DNA of 64,000 nt from Mycobacterium yunnanensis. GTDB taxonomy: Bacteria > Actinomycetota > Actinomycetes > Mycobacteriales > Mycobacteriaceae. The position numbers and the translations under genes are program-made. Numbering within the stretch: position 1 is the stretch's first letter; each line of letters starts with the position of its first letter. Positions 34,995 through 43,657 of the stretch are shown here, one piece after another. Below the pieces are notes generated by a model. That model was given only the letters and a program-made list of their open reading frames with translations, was not told the origin of the DNA and ran no database searches. The DNA lies in contig NZ_JACKVK010000004.1 in assembly GCF_025823185.1 (NCBI RefSeq), forward strand, positions 62,001-126,000, given 5' to 3'.

Positions 34995-36542
34995 ATGACC
35001 GACTCGGTAAGCGCTCCCACCGTCGAGACCGCGTACGGGCCAGTACGCGGCGTCGACGACGGAGTGGTCAAGTCATGGCGGGGCGTTCGCTACGCCGCGC
35101 CACCGGTGGGCGAGCTGCGCTGGCGCGCCCCCCGGCCACCCGAGCGCTGGACCGATGTGGCCGACGCGTCACGCGTCGGCCCGGCCTGCCACCAGCCGAC
35201 CGATCCGCGCATCCCGCTGGACCTGGGGGCCCCGCAGGGCGACGACTCCCTGACGGTGAACGTCTGGGCGACCTCCGACACCGAGGCCGGCGCAGGCAAA
35301 CCCGTGCTGGTGTGGGTGCACGGCGGTGCGTACGTGCTGGGGTCGGCCGCGCAGACCCTCTACCGCGGGCGCGCTCTCGCCGGTAGCGGCGCCGTCGTCG
35401 TCACCGTCAACTACCGGCTCGGCGCGTTCGGATTCCTCGACCTGTCGACGTTCAGCACCGAACGCACCCGCTTCGAGAGCAACCTGGGCCTGCGCGACGT
35501 CCTGTTCGCCCTGGAATGGGTGCGCGACAACATCGCCGCCTTCGGCGGTGACCCCAACCGCGTCACCCTGTTCGGCGAGTCCGCAGGCGGCGGCATCGTC
35601 ACCACCCTGCTGGCCAGCCCCGCCGCGCGCGGGCTGTTCGGCGGCGCCATCGCCCAGAGCTCCCCGGTCACCTCGGTCTACGACGCCAGCCGCTCCCGTG
35701 GTGTCGCCCAACAGTTCCTGCAGACCCTCGGCATCGGCGCCGACGAGGTGGACCGGTTGCCCGAGGCCCCCATGAGCGAGGTGCTGCTTGCCTCCAAGCG
35801 GCTCTTCGACGAGGTGCCCGTGCGTTCGCCAGGCACGCTGGCCTACGCGCCGATCGTCGACGGGGACCTGGTGCCCGACTATCCCGTCGAGGTGGCCCGC
35901 GCCGGCGGCACGCACCCGGTGCCGCTGATCATCGGCACCAACAAGAACGAAGCGGCCCTGTTCCGGTTCATGAAGTCGCCGCTGATGCCGATCACCCCTG
36001 CGGCGATCAAGTCGATGTTCGACGGCATCGCCTCCGAACAGCCAAGCCTGCAGCTGCCCAGCGAGGCCGATCTGATGTCGGCCTATCCCGGCCGGGGCAA
36101 GACGCCCGGCATGGGCGTCGCCCGTGACATCGGCTTCCGGATGCCGACCATCTGGTTCGCCGAGGGCCACGCCAAGGTGGCCCCGGTGTTCACCTACCGC
36201 TTCGACTGGTCGACCCCGATGCTGCGGTTGCTGCGCCTGGGCGCCGCGCACGCCACCGAGTTGCCCTACGTATGGGGCAATCTCGTTGCGGGAAGCAAGG
36301 ATCCGACGTTCAAGCTGGGCGGCCTCAAGACGGGCACCGCGCTGTCGGAGCGCATTCGCACCCGCTGGGTGAACTTCGCAGCCACCGGCGACCCGGTCGG
36401 CCCGGCCGGGCAGCCGAGATGGCGGCCCTACCGCGACTCCGACCGTGCGACCTTGCTGCTCGACAAGAACGACGTCGTGGTCGAAGACCCCGACCGTCCG
36501 CTGCGGGTGGCCTGGGGCAACGACGTGCTGAGCTTTCGTTAA
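34995..36542 (+). CDS. Type B carboxylesterase
   Basis: 515 residues from the ATG at 34995. An alpha/beta hydrolase with the nucleophile in GESAGG (Ser196), an oxyanion HGGAYV, an acidic member in GTNKNEAALF and a His in LGAAHATELPYVWGN. No signal peptide is visible, so cytoplasmic. It hydrolyses carboxylic esters; the natural substrate is unknown. Its last 4 bases overlap the convergent serine-hydrolase gene. Confidence 0.93.
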   Translation: MTDSVSAPTVETAYGPVRGVDDGVVKSWRGVRYAAPPVGELRWRAPRPPERWTDVADASRVGPACHQPTDPRIPLDLGAPQGDDSLTVNVWATSDTEAGAGKPVLVWVHGGAYVLGSAAQTLYRGRALAGSGAVVVTVNYRLGAFGFLDLSTFSTERTRFESNLGLRDVLFALEWVRDNIAAFGGDPNRVTLFGESAGGGIVTTLLASPAARGLFGGAIAQSSPVTSVYDASRSRGVAQQFLQTLGIGADEVDRLPEAPMSEVLLASKRLFDEVPVRSPGTLAYAPIVDGDLVPDYPVEVARAGGTHPVPLIIGTNKNEAALFRFMKSPLMPITPAAIKSMFDGIASEQPSLQLPSEADLMSAYPGRGKTPGMGVARDIGFRMPTIWFAEGHAKVAPVFTYRFDWSTPMLRLLRLGAAHATELPYVWGNLVAGSKDPTFKLGGLKTGTALSERIRTRWVNFAATGDPVGPAGQPRWRPYRDSDRATLLLDKNDVVVEDPDRPLRVAWGNDVLSFR

Positions 36543-37540
36543 TCCCGTTCCAGCAGTAGGCGTATCGCGATCTCGTCGAGCATCGCCACGGTGTTGGCCA
36601 GGATGACCACCGCGGCGGCCCGGTCGCGGTCCAGCGCGATCATGCTCGAGAAGCCGCCCGTGGTGCCGTTGTGCCACGTGACGGTGGCGCCGTCGATGCG
36701 ATCGACGAACCAGGCGTAACCCACCCGCCGCCCGTCGCCGGCATCCCACCGCGGCTCGAGGGCGTCGACGCCCGGCGCGGCACCGTCGAGGAGGGCCGCG
36801 GCGTAGCGCGCCATGTCGTCGAGGGTCGAGCGCACCCCGCCGGCCGGGGCGTAGGCATTCATGGACCAGGCCTCTTCGCCGTGGCCGCTCGCGCTCCACC
36901 CCGTCAGGGCGCCGGGCGGCTGGTCACGGGCCGTCAGGGGAGTCGTCGACCGGCTCATGCTGAGGCGGCCGAAGAGACGTCGATCCAGCAGATCGGGGTA
37001 TTCGGTGCCACCACGTCGGGCGAGAGCCTGGCCCAGCAGTGCCATGCCCAGGTTGGAGTAGGAGAAGGTGCCCCTGTCAACGAGTTTGGCGTCACCGGCA
37101 GCGGCGAGGAGCGCCCTTACGTCGGCGACGTAGGGGTTGCGATGCCGTAGTGCGGCGACGACGGCCCGTGCGAGATCCCGGCGGCGACCGGTGACCCGGG
37201 GCAACCCAGACCGGTGGCTGACGAGTTCCTCCATCGTCACCGCGTCCGCCTGGCCGGTGACGGCGAACACGCTCCCCAGCGTGGTGTCCGTGTCGATCTC
37301 GCCGGCGGTCACCGCGTCGGCGAACAGCGATGCCGTCATGGTCTTGGTGACCGACCCGATCTCGTAGACCGTGTTCGCCTGCGCGCCGAAGTGCGCGACG
37401 GTCAGGTCGCCCCGGCGAAGATGCGCGACGCCGACGCGATCGGTCAGGCTGGCGCTGCGCAGGAGGGGTTCGATTCGCGCGACGAGGGCGAAGTCGCCGG
37501 TGGCCGGTCCGAGCCCGGGCGGCCGCGCTGCGGGGCTCAT
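36539..37540 (-). CDS. Beta-lactamase-fold serine hydrolase (class C / penicillin-binding-like)
   Basis: 333 residues from the ATG at 37540; a start 42 bases upstream also fits. The SxxK motif is SVTK (Ser63, Lys66), the YxN motif is YSN, and the third motif is HNG in VTWHNGTTGG. No signal peptide is present, so this is more likely a cytoplasmic esterase/peptidase of the family than a secreted beta-lactamase. Long frames beyond the stated start run antisense to the oxidase gene and are shadows. Confidence 0.85.
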   Translation of the reverse strand: MSPAARPPGLGPATGDFALVARIEPLLRSASLTDRVGVAHLRRGDLTVAHFGAQANTVYEIGSVTKTMTASLFADAVTAGEIDTDTTLGSVFAVTGQADAVTMEELVSHRSGLPRVTGRRRDLARAVVAALRHRNPYVADVRALLAAAGDAKLVDRGTFSYSNLGMALLGQALARRGGTEYPDLLDRRLFGRLSMSRSTTPLTARDQPPGALTGWSASGHGEEAWSMNAYAPAGGVRSTLDDMARYAAALLDGAAPGVDALEPRWDAGDGRRVGYAWFVDRIDGATVTWHNGTTGGFSSMIALDRDRAAAVVILANTVAMLDEIAIRLLLERD

Positions 37541-37603
37541 CGGGTGGGTTGATGCTCGGGGGACACCCGACGAGGATGTCATCCCCCTCGGTAGGGTTGG
37601 CCC

Positions 37604-39010
37604 GTGGAAACCGTGTTCGATGGATACGTCGACCCCGCACTGGTGGAGCGGTCGCTCGCCGGCAGCGCGTTCGGGTCGATGTGGCTGGATGTCGATCGTC
37701 CCGACCGCCCGGCGCTGACCACGTCGGTGTCGTGCGACCTCCTGGTCGTCGGCGCAGGCTACGTCGGGCTGTGGACGGCACTGCACGCCGCACAGCGCGA
37801 TCCGGATCGGCGCATCGTCGTCGTCGACGCCGGTCGTGTCGGATGGGCGGCCTCGGGCCGCAACGGCGGCTTCGTCGAGGCCAGCCTCACTCATGGGCAC
37901 GAGAACGGAAAGACGAGGTGGCCCAACGAAATCGACGCACTCGAGGCGATGGGTGTGGAGAACCTCGACGGCATGCAGGCCGAGATCGAACGACTCGGAC
38001 TCGACGTCGAATGGCAGCGCAGCGGAATGCTCGCGGTGGCGACCGAACCGCATCAGGTGCCCTGGCTTGAGGAATCGGCCGCAGGCGGAGACGGAGAGTT
38101 CCTCGACGGCGAGGCAATCCGCACCGAGGTGCACTCGCCGACGTTCCTGGCCGGGTTGCTGCAGCCCGACACCTGCGCGATCGTGCACCCCGCCAAGCTG
38201 GCCCTCGAACTGGCCCGTGCGTGCACCGAGGCGGGTGTCACCATCTACGAACGCACCAACGCCACGGCGCTGAACTCGGGGACGGCCTCGATTCAGGTCA
38301 CCGCGGGCGGGTCGGTCATCACTGCCAAGCAGGTGGTCCTCGCCACCAACGCCTTTCCACATCTGTTGCGCCGCAACAGGTTTCACACCGTGCCGGTATA
38401 CGACTACGTGCTGTCCACCGAGCCGCTGACCGACGCCCAAGTCCAGAGCATTGGCTGGCAGAACCGGCAGGGCATCGGCGACTCGGCCAACCAATTCCAC
38501 TACTACCGGATGACGAAGGACAATCGCATCGTCTTCGGCGGGTACGACGCGGTCTACCACTTCGGCCGCAAGGTCGACGCCAAGTACGAGGACCGGCAGG
38601 AGAGCTACCGCAAGCTCGCCGCGCACTTCTTCATCACCTTCCCGCAGCTCGAGGACGTCCGCTTCAGCCACCGGTGGGCGGGTGCGATCGACACCAACAC
38701 CCGCTTCTGTGCGCATTGGGGCTTGGCGCGCGACGACCGGGTCGCCTACGTCAACGGGTTCACCGGACTCGGCGTCGGCGCGGCCCGGTTCGCCGCCGAC
38801 GTCTGCCTTGATCTGCTGGGCGGGGTGCCGACCCCGCGAACGGAGCTGCAGATGGTGCGCCAAAAGCCCCTGCCGTTTCCGCCCGAACCGCTCGCCAGCG
38901 TCGGCATCCAGGCAACCCGATGGTCGCTGGACCGGGCCGACCACTCGGCGGGGCGGCGCAACGTCCTGTTGCGCACGCTGGATGCCCTCGGGCTGGGCTT
39001 CGACTCCTAA
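37604..39010 (+). CDS. FAD-dependent oxidoreductase of the glycine/D-amino-acid oxidase (DAO) family
   Basis: 468 residues from a GTG at 37604. The FAD-binding fold is [16 protein letters not shown] (about 46-61) with a second FAD segment [14 protein letters not shown]. The C-terminal [16 protein letters not shown] completes the flavin site. The closest general types are PuuB (gamma-glutamylputrescine oxidase) and related amine oxidases. The substrate is likely an amine or N-methyl amino acid; not proven. Confidence 0.85.
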   Translation: METVFDGYVDPALVERSLAGSAFGSMWLDVDRPDRPALTTSVSCDLLVVGAGYVGLWTALHAAQRDPDRRIVVVDAGRVGWAASGRNGGFVEASLTHGHENGKTRWPNEIDALEAMGVENLDGMQAEIERLGLDVEWQRSGMLAVATEPHQVPWLEESAAGGDGEFLDGEAIRTEVHSPTFLAGLLQPDTCAIVHPAKLALELARACTEAGVTIYERTNATALNSGTASIQVTAGGSVITAKQVVLATNAFPHLLRRNRFHTVPVYDYVLSTEPLTDAQVQSIGWQNRQGIGDSANQFHYYRMTKDNRIVFGGYDAVYHFGRKVDAKYEDRQESYRKLAAHFFITFPQLEDVRFSHRWAGAIDTNTRFCAHWGLARDDRVAYVNGFTGLGVGAARFAADVCLDLLGGVPTPRTELQMVRQKPLPFPPEPLASVGIQATRWSLDRADHSAGRRNVLLRTLDALGLGFDS

Positions 39011-39065
39011 TCGACCGGACGTCGGTACGCTAACCACCCATCGACCCCTAGCGAGCGGAGACGAC

Positions 39066-39761
39066 GTGCGCCGAAGGCGTTTGCGTGCGGCCATGGTGGC
39101 AACCGCCTCGGCAGTGTCGCTGGTGTCGCTCGCCGGTCCCGCCGCGGCCGATCCCGGTGTGCTGGTGTACCCCGGCATGGAGATCCGGCAGGGCAACAAC
39201 CTGTGCACCCTCGGGTTCGTCGACGTCGCGACGCGGAGTGCCTACACCGCCGGTCACTGCCGCGGCGACGGTGCCGTGACCGACCGCGGCGGCAACGTCA
39301 TCGGCCATCAGACGACGTTCCGCGACGACACCCCCAACGGTGCGGTGGTGGCCACCGATCACATGATCTCCGACTGGGAGATCATCGCGCTGGCGCCGGA
39401 CGTCGCGGTCAACGACATCCTGCCGGGCGGCCGGACGCTGGCATTCGACCCGGCTGTCACACCGCAGCGGGACCAGCCGGTCTGCCACTTCGGCGTGGTG
39501 ACCGGCGAGAGCTGCGGCACGGTGGACTCGGTCAACAACGGCTGGTTCACGATGGCCAACGGGGTGGTGAGCAAGAAGGGTGACTCCGGGGGTCCGGTGT
39601 ACGTCCTCGCCGACGACGGACGGGCCGTCATCGTCGGAATGTTCAACAGCACCTGGGGCGATCATCCCGCCGCGGTGTCGTGGACGGTCACGGATCAGCA
39701 GATCCGCCAGGACGTGATCACGTCCGCGGCCGACACCGTACCCGGCCCGCCGGCGGCCTAG
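39066..39761 (+). CDS. Secreted trypsin-like serine protease
   Basis: 231 residues from a GTG at 39066. A signal peptide ends in AGPAAADPG (about 28-30). The catalytic triad is visible: His64 in TAGHC, Asp103 in ISDWEII and Ser174 in GDSGGP. The Cys pairs fit the chymotrypsin fold. It is likely released into the wall or medium. The adjacent membrane protein starts at the very next base after its stop, indicating one transcript. Confidence 0.9.
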   Translation: MRRRRLRAAMVATASAVSLVSLAGPAAADPGVLVYPGMEIRQGNNLCTLGFVDVATRSAYTAGHCRGDGAVTDRGGNVIGHQTTFRDDTPNGAVVATDHMISDWEIIALAPDVAVNDILPGGRTLAFDPAVTPQRDQPVCHFGVVTGESCGTVDSVNNGWFTMANGVVSKKGDSGGPVYVLADDGRAVIVGMFNSTWGDHPAAVSWTVTDQQIRQDVITSAADTVPGPPAA

Positions 39762-40400
39762 GTGCCGATGAGGTACCGGCTGTTCTCGTGGTTTTCCTCC
39801 GGGGAGAAGTGGACGGCAAAGCGAGTTGCGACAGCGGTGCTGGCGTCGGTAGGCATCCTCGCCGTGGTCAGCACCATCGTCGTCGGTGCCGCCATGGCGT
39901 TCATGACCAAGGATCAAGGTCCAAGTGCCCAGCGCCCCACCACGATTCCGACCAGGCCTGCGCCTCCGGTGATCGGCATCCCGCTGGCGGTGCGGCCGGT
40001 GCTGTCGCCACCGCTGGTGGCCAATCCGCAGGATTGCCCGCCCGTTCCGCCGCCGACGCCAGCCGACGCGCCCATCGAGGTGTGCGACGTCGACCGCGCG
40101 GCGGTCTACCGGCTCGGCCCCGTCGGGTTGGCGCTCGACCTGACCGGGGCCAGTGAGACGAAGCTGCCCGACAGCGAGTTCCACACCGTGCAGCTGTCGA
40201 TGACCCTGGCGTCCAGCACGGCGTTCACGCAATACACGACGGCCAACGTCGGCAAGCAGCTGGCCTTCGTCCGCAACGGGATCGTGTTGGCGGCCCCGGT
40301 CATCGGTCAGCCCATCGACGGACAGTCGATTCAAATCTCGGGAGACCTGCGTGCCGAGACGGCGGCCACCATCGCGCGGATGCTGCGCGAGGGCACCTGA
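39762..40400 (+). CDS. Membrane-anchored protein with a SecD P1-head-like domain
   Basis: 212 residues from a GTG at 39762 (an ATG at 39768 is the alternative). One membrane segment (about 25-48) precedes a Pro-rich linker, then a domain at about 115-212 that follows the periplasmic P1 head of SecD: ANVGKQLAFVRNGIVLAAPVIGQPI and IQISGDLRAETAATIARML. It lacks all other SecD transmembrane parts, so it is not a translocase. It may help an exported partner fold or be released, possibly the protease next to it; that is inference. Confidence 0.8.
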   Translation: MPMRYRLFSWFSSGEKWTAKRVATAVLASVGILAVVSTIVVGAAMAFMTKDQGPSAQRPTTIPTRPAPPVIGIPLAVRPVLSPPLVANPQDCPPVPPPTPADAPIEVCDVDRAAVYRLGPVGLALDLTGASETKLPDSEFHTVQLSMTLASSTAFTQYTTANVGKQLAFVRNGIVLAAPVIGQPIDGQSIQISGDLRAETAATIARMLREGT

Positions 40401-40404
40401 GGAG

Positions 40405-40842
40405 TCACCGGAGCTCGAAGATCGGGATGGACGGCGCGACGGCGCGGATCTGCTCGTCCGACGAGTCGGGGGTCAGCCCGCCGACGTGGCCCTTGACCTC
40501 CCAGAACCAGCGATCGAGGTAACGCCGGAGCAACTCGGGCTTGGCGTCGTCGCCGATCTCGGTGATGCGGACCGTTCGGCGACGCCACCGGGGCCCCATC
40601 TCCACCTCGCCGGCGGCCCTGGCATTGCGGGCCCATTGGGTGTTGCCGCGCGGTGACACCACGAAGTCGTGGCCGTCCACGGTCATCAGGTTGATTACGA
40701 CGACACGGAGTTTGCCGGTGGTGCGACCGCGGACGCGAAGGGCGTGGGTGCCGGCCACGCTGACGCCGGCCTCGGCCAGCCAGCGGAACAGGGCGTTGGT
40801 GGCGCGGGCGACGCGATTGGGTTCGTCGTAGCGGACGGTCAT
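40405..40842 (-). CDS. Deazaflavin(F420)-dependent nitroreductase-type protein
   Basis: 145 residues from the ATG at 40842, with GAGGAG 7 bases upstream; a longer frame enters the divergent operator and is rejected. It has the Ddn/DUF385 fold: GTHALRVRGRTTGKLRVVVINLMTVDGHDFVVSPRGNTQWARNARAAG. These small enzymes in mycobacteria use F420H2 to reduce quinones or nitro compounds. It is divergent from, and probably controlled by, the adjacent TetR. Confidence 0.85.
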   Translation of the reverse strand: MTVRYDEPNRVARATNALFRWLAEAGVSVAGTHALRVRGRTTGKLRVVVINLMTVDGHDFVVSPRGNTQWARNARAAGEVEMGPRWRRRTVRITEIGDDAKPELLRRYLDRWFWEVKGHVGGLTPDSSDEQIRAVAPSIPIFELR

Positions 40843-40868
40843 GTCGATCTCCTCAGCGGTGAATGGGA

Positions 40869-40933
40869 AAAGAGAGCGGTGCTCTCTTTCTAAGAATGGC
40901 ACGACGTCTGGCCAAAATCAAGAGCATTGCTCT
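40869..40933. promoter_or_regulatory. Paired operator palindromes for the TetR / deazaflavin reductase divergent unit
   Basis: Two copies of one palindrome lie in the 113-base divergent gap. The first has 9-bp perfect arms (AAAGAGAGC and GCTCTCTTT, 40869-40877 and 40881-40889) around GGT. The second is AGAGC-ATT-GCTCT (40921-40933). Their centres are 48 bp apart. The shared core AGAGCNNTGCTCT is a typical TetR site. One copy sits 27 bp from the reductase start and the other 23 bp from the TetR start, so autoregulation and repression of both genes is the simplest model. Confidence 0.75.
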
Positions 40934-40955
40934 CGAATTGTGCGAGACTCGACGG

Positions 40956-41651
40956 ATGGGAAAGCGTCAGCAGGCCCGCGAACGCATCGAGCGCGAGATC
41001 GTCGAGGTGGGCCGTCGGCACCTCGTCACCGACGGGGCAGCCGGGTTGTCCCTTCGGGCCGTGGCGCGCGATCTCGGGATGGTCTCCTCGGCGGTGTACC
41101 GCTACGTGGCCAGCCGTGACGACCTGTTGACGCTGCTGATCGTCGACGCCTACACCGACCTCGCAGACACCGTCGACCGGGCCGCGGCGGACTGCCACGG
41201 ATCGTGGCAGGACCGGCTGCTGGAGATGGCCCGCGCCGCCCGCACCTGGGCGCTGCGCCAGCCCGCGAGCTGGGCGCTGATCTACGGCAGTCCCGTGCCG
41301 GGGTATCACGCCCCCGCCGACGTGACCGTCGGACCTGGCACCCGCGTCGTGGGCGCGCTGCTGGCCGTCGTCTCCGACGGAGTCGCCGCCGGCGAAGTGC
41401 CTGCCACCGGCCCCCGCCCGTCGGCCGCGACGTCGGCGGACTTCGACGCCATTCGCGAGGAATTCCCCTTCACCGGGGACGACGCCGCGATGCTGAAGGG
41501 GTTCCTGCTGTGGGCCGCGCTCGTCGGGGCGATAAGCCTGGAGGCCTTCGGGCAGTACGGGGCTGACACGCTCTCGGACCCCGCCGACGTGTTCGACGGG
41601 CAGATTCGTCTGGCGATTGCCGCCACGACGGGCGCCCATGCGCCGGACTAG
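40956..41651 (+). CDS. TetR/AcrR regulator with WHG-type C-terminal domain
   Basis: 231 residues from the ATG at 40956. The longer frame to 40863 would span both operator palindromes, so it is rejected. The HTH (about 20-60: VGRRHLVTDGAAGLSLRAVARDLGMVSSAVYRYVASRDDLLTLLIVDAY) is clear. The C-terminal WHG-type half (ARTWALRQPASWALIYGSPVPGY) is common in actinobacterial regulators. Likely target: the divergent deazaflavin reductase and itself. Confidence 0.92.
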   Translation: MGKRQQARERIEREIVEVGRRHLVTDGAAGLSLRAVARDLGMVSSAVYRYVASRDDLLTLLIVDAYTDLADTVDRAAADCHGSWQDRLLEMARAARTWALRQPASWALIYGSPVPGYHAPADVTVGPGTRVVGALLAVVSDGVAAGEVPATGPRPSAATSADFDAIREEFPFTGDDAAMLKGFLLWAALVGAISLEAFGQYGADTLSDPADVFDGQIRLAIAATTGAHAPD

Positions 41652-41696
41652 AACACGTTCTAGCCACCGGGGGTCCCCGGGGATATCCTCGATGCG

Positions 41697-42191
41697 ATGC
41701 CCGACCAGACACCTGTCCAGATCGCCTGGGTGACGCGAGACCTCGGGGCCACCGAGGCCGCGCTGACCCAGCTGATGGGCGCCAAGAAGTGGGTCCGAAT
41801 GCCCGACGTGCACTTCGGCCCGGACACCTGCACGCACCGCGGCCATCCCGCCGACTACGTGGCCCACGTGTCGTTGTCCTACGCGGGGGACACCCAACTC
41901 GAGCTCATCGAACCCGTGCGCGGCGACAGCATCTACACCGACTTCCTCGACGCCGCCGGGCCAGGGCTGCACCACGTCGCGATCGAGGCCGACGACCGGG
42001 ATGACTTCGACGCCAGGCTGGTCGACGCCGAGCGACACGGTGCGTCGGTCGTCAGCCGCGGCACCATGCCCGGCGGGATGAGTTTCGCCTACCTCTCGGC
42101 CGCCGGGGCCGGTGTGCCCTACCTCGAGATCGCGCACGTTCCGTCCGAGATCCGAGCCTTCTTCGACTACGTCAAACAGGAGCAAGCGTGA
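41697..42191 (+). CDS. VOC (glyoxalase/dioxygenase) superfamily protein
   Basis: 164 residues. VOC fold with metal-ligand-type motifs: an N-terminal QIAWVTRDLGATEAAL, LELIEPVRGDSIY and a second half starting GPGLHHVAIEADD. It is a candidate epimerase, lyase or dioxygenase in small-molecule metabolism. Its stop overlaps the start of the FAD reductase (GTGA), so the two are translationally coupled and probably act in one pathway. Confidence 0.85.
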   Translation: MPDQTPVQIAWVTRDLGATEAALTQLMGAKKWVRMPDVHFGPDTCTHRGHPADYVAHVSLSYAGDTQLELIEPVRGDSIYTDFLDAAGPGLHHVAIEADDRDDFDARLVDAERHGASVVSRGTMPGGMSFAYLSAAGAGVPYLEIAHVPSEIRAFFDYVKQEQA

Positions 42192-43657
42192 GCATGGAGA
42201 TTCCCGACACCGTCGACGCCGCGACCGTGACGGACTGGTCCGACGAGGTCGACGTCGTCGTGGTCGGCTTCGGCATCGCCGGGGGTTGTGCGGCGGTCAG
42301 CGCGGCCGCGACCGGCGCGCGGGTGGTGCTGCTGGAGCGCGCGGCCGTCGCGGGCGGCACCACGTCGATGGCCGGCGGGCACTTCTACCTCGGCGGCGGT
42401 ACCGCGGTGCAGAAGGCGACCGGTCACCACGACACCCCCGACGCCATGTATGACTACCTGGTCGCCACCGCCCGCGATCCCGAACTCGACAAGATCCGCG
42501 CCTACTGCGACGGCAGCGTCGAGCACTTCGACTGGCTCGAGGACCTGGGCTTCGAATTCGAACGCAGCTACTACCCGGGCAAGGTCGTGGTGCCACCCGG
42601 TACCGAGGGGCTGTCCTACACCGGCAACGAGAAGGTGTGGCCCTTCTTCGAGCAGGCGCCCCCAGCACCCCGCGGCCACTCCGTGCCCATGCCCGGCGAA
42701 CTGGGTGGTGCGGCGATGGTGATCGAGCTGCTGGTCAAGCGAGCCGCCGAACTGGGCGTCGACGTTCGTTACGAGACGGGTGCCACCGCACTGGTCGTCG
42801 AGGACGACGCCGTGGTTGGGTTGTCCTGGAAGCGCTTCGAGGACACCGGGTCGATTCGCGCCAAGGGCGTCGTCATCGCGGCGGGCGGGTTCGTGATGAA
42901 CCCCGAGATGGTGGCGACGTTCACCCCGAAGCTCGCCGAGAAGCCGTTCGTCCTCGGCAGCACCTACGACGACGGGCTCGGCATCCGACTCGGCGAGTCG
43001 GTCGGCGGGGCCACCAAGCACATGGATCAGATCTTCGTCACCGCGCCGCCGTATCCGCCGGAGATCCTGCTCACCGGGATCATCGTCAACAAGGACGGCG
43101 AGCGGTTCGTCGCCGAGGACTCCTACCACTCACGGACGTCGGCGTTCGTGATGGAGCAACCCGACAGCGCGGCGTACCTCATCGTCGACGAGGCCCATCT
43201 GGAACGCCCCGAGGTGCCCCTCATCCCGCTGATCGACGGGTGGGAGACGGTCGAGGAGATGGAGGCGGCACTTGGCATCCCGACCGGCAACCTGGTGCGA
43301 ACGCTCAACCGATACAACGAGTTTGCGGCCGCGGGGGAGGATCCCGACTTCCACAAGCAGCCGGAGTTCCTGGCCGCCCAGGACACGGCGCCGTGGGGCG
43401 CGTTCGACCTCTCGCTGGGCAAGGCGATGTACGCCGGGTTCACCATGGGCGGCCTCGCCACGTCGCTCGACGGTGAGGTGCTCCGTGAGGACGGCAGCGT
43501 GGTGACCGGCCTCTATGCCGCCGGTGCCTGCGCGTCGAACATCGCCCAGGACGGCAAGGGCTATTGCAGCGGAACGCAATTGGGAGAAGGCTCGTTCTTC
43601 GGACGTCGCGCGGGCGAGCACGCGGCCGCACTAGCCGTCCGGGTCGCACGAACGTAG
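42188..43657 (+). CDS. FAD-binding dehydrogenase of the 3-ketosteroid Delta1-dehydrogenase / fumarate-reductase type
   Basis: 489 residues from a GTG at 42188. The FAD motif is VVVGFGIAGGCAAVSAA near residue 25. A second flavin segment is VAGGTTSMAGGHFYLGGG, and the C-terminal AGACASNIAQDGKGYCSGTQLGEGSFFGRRAGEHAA is typical of the KstD/flavocytochrome c group. It resembles mycobacterial proteins such as Rv0785. It probably introduces or reduces a double bond in a steroid-like or aromatic compound. Translation is coupled to the VOC gene. Confidence 0.88.
   Translation: MSMEIPDTVDAATVTDWSDEVDVVVVGFGIAGGCAAVSAAATGARVVLLERAAVAGGTTSMAGGHFYLGGGTAVQKATGHHDTPDAMYDYLVATARDPELDKIRAYCDGSVEHFDWLEDLGFEFERSYYPGKVVVPPGTEGLSYTGNEKVWPFFEQAPPAPRGHSVPMPGELGGAAMVIELLVKRAAELGVDVRYETGATALVVEDDAVVGLSWKRFEDTGSIRAKGVVIAAGGFVMNPEMVATFTPKLAEKPFVLGSTYDDGLGIRLGESVGGATKHMDQIFVTAPPYPPEILLTGIIVNKDGERFVAEDSYHSRTSAFVMEQPDSAAYLIVDEAHLERPEVPLIPLIDGWETVEEMEAALGIPTGNLVRTLNRYNEFAAAGEDPDFHKQPEFLAAQDTAPWGAFDLSLGKAMYAGFTMGGLATSLDGEVLREDGSVVTGLYAAGACASNIAQDGKGYCSGTQLGEGSFFGRRAGEHAAALAVRVART

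Noticed and set aside
36539..37540. Secreted beta-lactamase conferring resistance
   Set aside because: SxxK and YxN are present but no signal peptide is visible, and the family includes many esterases.
37541..39208. Long N-terminal extension of the serine hydrolase
   Set aside because: It is antisense to the DAO oxidase gene and shows no domain.
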